NCBI GenBank assembly: GCA_043228905.1
Contig: JBHGNT010000117.1
Span: 1 to 64,000 of the forward strand
Reading direction: 5' to 3'
DNA from: Azolla caroliniana
Taxonomy: Eukaryota; Polypodiophyta
DNA length: 64,000 nt
Shown here: positions 60,376 through 64,000 of the stretch, in pieces
Layout: every line of letters begins with the position of its first letter
How positions within the stretch are numbered: position 1 is the stretch's first letter
The notes under the pieces: model-generated
What the model was told of the DNA's origin: nothing
Seen by the model: only the letters and a program-made list of their open reading frames with translations
Databases searched by the model: none
Program-made: the position numbers and the translations under genes

Positions 60376-60705
60376 GAAACTATATTTTTATCATTATACT
60401 TTTACATGTAAATTCTCATACATGAGAGCTTAGATGATGACATGGCAAGCATGCATTATGTGTATGTCTTGCACCCTCACATGCACCATATGCATGGGGG
60501 CATCTATAAAAGAGTGGAGGAATCAAGCAAATGAAACTAATGAAAAATTTGGGAAAAATAAGAAACTTGTAATCCTATTGTTGATGTATCTTCTCTCTTA
60601 AATCTAAAAGTTAAAAGTTCAACCTTTATCTGAATATCTCTCTTTCATCATATCAATCTCTCTCAATCTATCTTAAATACTTTCTCTCTAAAGTTAGTGC
60701 AAACT
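60376..60705 (+). promoter_or_regulatory. Promoter-like or LTR-like region, no gene
   Basis: TATA box TATAAAAG (60505-60512) on the plus strand, preceded by GCATGCAT and ATATGCATG motifs and followed by about 180 bases of CT- and AT-rich leader. It may be the U3/R part of an LTR. No ORF or clear LTR ends are seen. Confidence 0.35.
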
Positions 60706-63700
60706 TCAATTCCTTCCGATCCAGGACCCCGGTGGTTCTGCCTCACGATCCACACATAGTGACGGATCTTCACAACAGCGGAAACAACCAACGAGGTGGA
60801 ACATAATTCCACTTAACATCATCACCTGCATCCAACATAATAGGAATAGATGCCTAGTCTCTACGAATTCTCCTTCTTTTCGGTTAGCTTTATTTCCATA
60901 ACCCTTACAACTATTATACTCACCTTTTATTGTATGTATCAATAATTCCCAAAAGGTCTTAACCTGATCCACAACATGAATTTGTTCATCTTTATATAGT
61001 TTGGAACAACTCGCTTTCCACGAAACCCATAGGGCCAAAGAGGAAACAATCTACCAAATATAACACCGCGAGAAGAACTTGATTCCCGATACGAAGGTTG
61101 AAATAGAATACACCTGAAAACTTTTTACATGTAAAGTCAATGAAGAATTATGATAATGATAAAAAGCCTTTTGTTGACCCAACGTTCCCCAAAATACTGC
61201 ACCCCACTTGAAAATGGTTGACCTATACTTACGACCTAATAACCTAGGAATTCGAAATCAAAAACTTTTGGCCGCAACACACTCCCAAAAAACATGATGC
61301 AATGTCTCAATTGCAAACCCACACATAACACATGATCTATCAGGCATTGTTCCCCTCAATAAACCTCGTACTGGCAAGGCATAATGAATAATTTACCATC
61401 AAAAATGTAATACCTTATTCATACACCTGAGTGACCAAAATTGTTTCCAAAACATCAACATATGCGAGGATGACACATTACCTTCCTCCTAATAGTTTTT
61501 CCCCGCAAGTACCGATTCAATCTGCTTCGAAAGAAAATTCCTTCCAAACGCCACAAAATATGTGAAGAATGGGAGGACCTCGTTTGCGAAGTGTCGGATC
61601 TGGACAACTTCCAACCATAATCAGACGGATCCCAATGCAAATCAGCAATTGGCCTAGATTGTGAAACCCAAATATGAGATGAATATTTAGCAATTAAAGG
61701 ATTAGGATCTATAAAGATCTTTTTATCTAATCGAGCAATTACTCACACTGGTAACTTATTTGTAGAAGACATAATTGGAGCCTCCTCCTCCACTAAAAAC
61801 AGCCTACCATTATCCAAAACTTCATAAAAATAAAGGTTGCCATTTTGACGGTATAAATGAGCTCCTATAAGTATGATAAGAGTCAAAAACATACCATACC
61901 AATTCTGAAAATGATCAAACTGCATAGTTGGCATTGTTATCTGAAATACCGTCGACACTTGAGAGAACATAATATTTGCCCCTCTGAAATTAGACAACGT
62001 ATTCCTCTGGTCCTGTGTTGTTGTCTCCGAAAACTTTAGCCACTCCTCAACCATATGGGCAGGGCCACTATCCAATGCCACCCAAGATAACCTAGGCCGT
62101 AAACCCAAAACACATGCAGCTTCATCAGTAAATAAAGGATTCCATAACAATGGTTGACGCATGAATTGAGAATAAGTTTTTGGTGGCAAGAAAACAAGTG
62201 CTTGACGAATACTTTCCCATGCATGACTAATTCCATTAAAGAAACGTAAAGACCCAACATTCAACTTAGTTAAAGGAAAATCCGAATTAAAGAACCATCT
62301 AAGACTATCCCTCCATTGACCACCTACCAATGGCTTAAACTTATGTAAATGCAGAATCCATAACTTTTTCCATAACTCCTCTCTAGGAAATAAACTCCTA
62401 ACAACATGTTTAGCCAGTAATACCTTACTTTGCATTAAGGGATCAATCAAAGCTAAACCTCCTTTCTGTTTAGAATGTATAAGAACCAACCAAGCGACCT
62501 TTGCTACAGGAGTGTGTGAACTAGCATTACCCCAAATAAAATTTCTTACTAGACGTTGAACCTTAAGCATTACTAACCTAGAAAACAACCATGTAGATGC
62601 AATATACCAAATCGAGGACAAAAGCACCGAATTTGCAACAACTACATGTCCTACTAAGGACAACTTTTCCTTATTCCAGTATATTAACTTATTTCTTAAT
62701 CTTAACAACAAGGGCGTTATCATATCTTCTGCATTTAATCCCAAACCCATTCTACATCCTAGATACCTAATAGAATGACATGTATGTATCCATGTAAATC
62801 CTGGACTAAATACATTAATTGGCGGATCTCCCTTAGCCACCCAAAAACCTGATGATTTATCCCAATTAATCAATGCACCTGATCCATGTGAGAAGTCATC
62901 CACAGCTTTTTGAACCTGCAACAAATTAACTTGTGAGGCTTGAACATAGAGAGTTGTATCATTAGCAAACTCACTATCCACGCCAACATCTGCAAATGAT
63001 AGTGCTAAACCTTTGATATTTACATTATGAGAATTTAAATGTATAGAAAACGCTTCAGAAATTAGTAGAAACAGAAAAGGAGCAAGTGGACATCCTTGTC
63101 TTACATATCTTGAAATGGAGAAACGCCTACCAACATCCCCTACAAATAGAAGAGAGTTGTGTGCATTACAATATAATGTTGAAACTCCTCGGATCCATCT
63201 GTTTGGAAAGCCCATCCTGAGCAAAGTACCCTCCATAAAATCCCAATCCACTCATTCATAAGCTTTCTCAAAATCAAGAAATAACACTGCCAAATCTTGC
63301 TTATGTACTTCGGCAAAGGCAACCATTTCCCAAAAAAGAATAATATTATAAAAAATACTCCGTTCTTGCATAAAACCAATTTGGGAAACATGAATTAAGT
63401 CAGAAAGATAAGGTTGTAGACGTCTAGCTATTGTTTTTGCTAATATCTTATAGATAACATTGAACAAAGTAATTGGTCTCCAATTTTGAAGCTCCTCTAA
63501 CTGACCACTTGATTTGGGAATCATATATATTAACCCCTCATTCTAATCTTGTGGCATATTTCCAGAATGTAAAATCTGTTGATAAGCTTTGGTCAGTCCC
63601 TCACCTATCAGATCCCAATACTTTATATACCATTGAGCCCCCAACCCATCCAATCTAGGACAAACATCCTTTGTTAGGGTCTTTGCCGCTTTCAGAGTCT

Positions 63701-64000
63701 CTTGATGGCTTAATGGTTTCAAAAGACATTCTGAAAGTTGTATAGATACTCTACTTTGAATCCTTGACCATACAATATCCCATTTAAACAAATCATCTCT
63801 AGAAGGATCTAGCCTTTAGCAAATTTTCATAATAATTCGAGGCTATTTGACGCATATGACTAGGATCAGTGGTATAAGAGACATCATGACATTTTAAACA
63901 AGAAATCGTAGTCGGCTTATGATGATTATGCATTGCAAAGAACGGTTTATTGACTTTATCCCCCGACTCTCCCCATTTAGAAAGTATATTATGATAAGTA
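60706..64000 (-). mobile_element. L1-type LINE (non-LTR retrotransposon), ORF2 3' part, decayed
   Basis: The minus strand carries reverse transcriptase and downstream region and continues beyond the window. From the right: DIVWSRIQSRV, the finger region (DGLGAQWYIKYWD), WRPITLFNVIYKILAKTIARRL, QIGFMQERSIFYNII, VLFLDFEKAYE, then GCPLAPFLFLLISEAFS. After that the active-site box reads FANDTTLY in place of FADDTTLY, followed by the long thumb/C-terminal region. A zinc-knuckle-like CVMCGFAIETLHHVFWEC near 61300 closes the ORF2 end. Stops include TGA after EKAYE (about 63249), where CGA would give AYERVDWDF. No target duplication or poly-A tail was recognised at the 60.7-kb end. Confidence 0.88.
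61743..63524 (-). pseudogene. LINE reverse transcriptase core
   Basis: Two consecutive frames, 63524-63252 and 63251-61743, are separated by one TGA. Together they hold RT motifs from WRPITLFN to beyond the active site. The catalytic box is FAND: the first of the paired Asp is Asn, which should abolish polymerisation. The remaining 300 residues (WYIASTWLFSRLVMLKVQRL, NFIWGNASS) match the plant LINE thumb/connection region and carry no shift. Confidence 0.85.

Overview
This window looks like a repeat-dense stretch of a land-plant nuclear genome. The evidence is GT-AG introns, Ty3/Gypsy chromoviruses with an initiator-Met tRNA primer site (TGGTATCAGA), Ty1/Copia elements, an L1-type LINE, and a tandem family of storage-albumin-like genes whose promoters carry seed/spore-maturation motifs. 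2S-albumin-like storage proteins are known from seeds and from fern spores. A fern or another large-genome plant is my best guess, but the sequence does not prove it. Almost every coding region is a transposable element or a broken gene copy. There is no bacterial-style operon.

Scaffold: the original locus appears to be a tandem array of minus-strand genes with a unit of about 1.64 kb (about 0.79 kb of gene and 0.86 kb of spacer). Each encodes a secreted, extremely Arg/Glu/Asp-rich protein with a 2S-albumin-like cysteine core. I name the copies A1-A9. A3 (9880-10665) is the only intact open frame. A1 is split by a gypsy element, A2 has one nonsense codon, and A4 is split by a truncated gypsy. 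A5 and A9 carry internal deletions, A6/A7 is an unequal-crossover hybrid, and A8 and the slivers at 40204 and 60224-60375 are fragments.

Region by region: 1-419 LTR pieces; 420-7374 A1 with a 6.6-kb chromovirus inside it (5-bp target duplication); 7375-10665 spacers, A2 and A3; 10668-31412 a roughly 21-kb island with two related DNA transposons in opposite orientation (T1 and T2), each with a DDE-type transposase gene converging on accessory genes, separated by a GC-rich gypsy fragment; 31413-31882 a solo LTR; 31883-37681 A4 and A5 with truncated gypsy B; 37682-43235 gypsy C, a gag-only element and a Copia end with a long post-RNase-H extension; 43236-54760 albumin spacers and pseudogenes interleaved with gypsy D, gypsy E and a second Copia; 54922-60375 gypsy F, another LTR, a coiled-coil ORF and an integrase fragment; 60376-64000 a promoter-like piece and a decayed LINE.

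Most notable are the two multi-gene transposons. Their introns are filled by short-period satellites, yet the reading frames join exactly across the splice sites. T2 carries an accessory gene with a RING-like module and a gene with an FCP1/HAD phosphatase-like domain whose first catalytic Asp is Glu. Also notable are two in-frame chimeras between retrotransposon gag/pol and the albumin gene.
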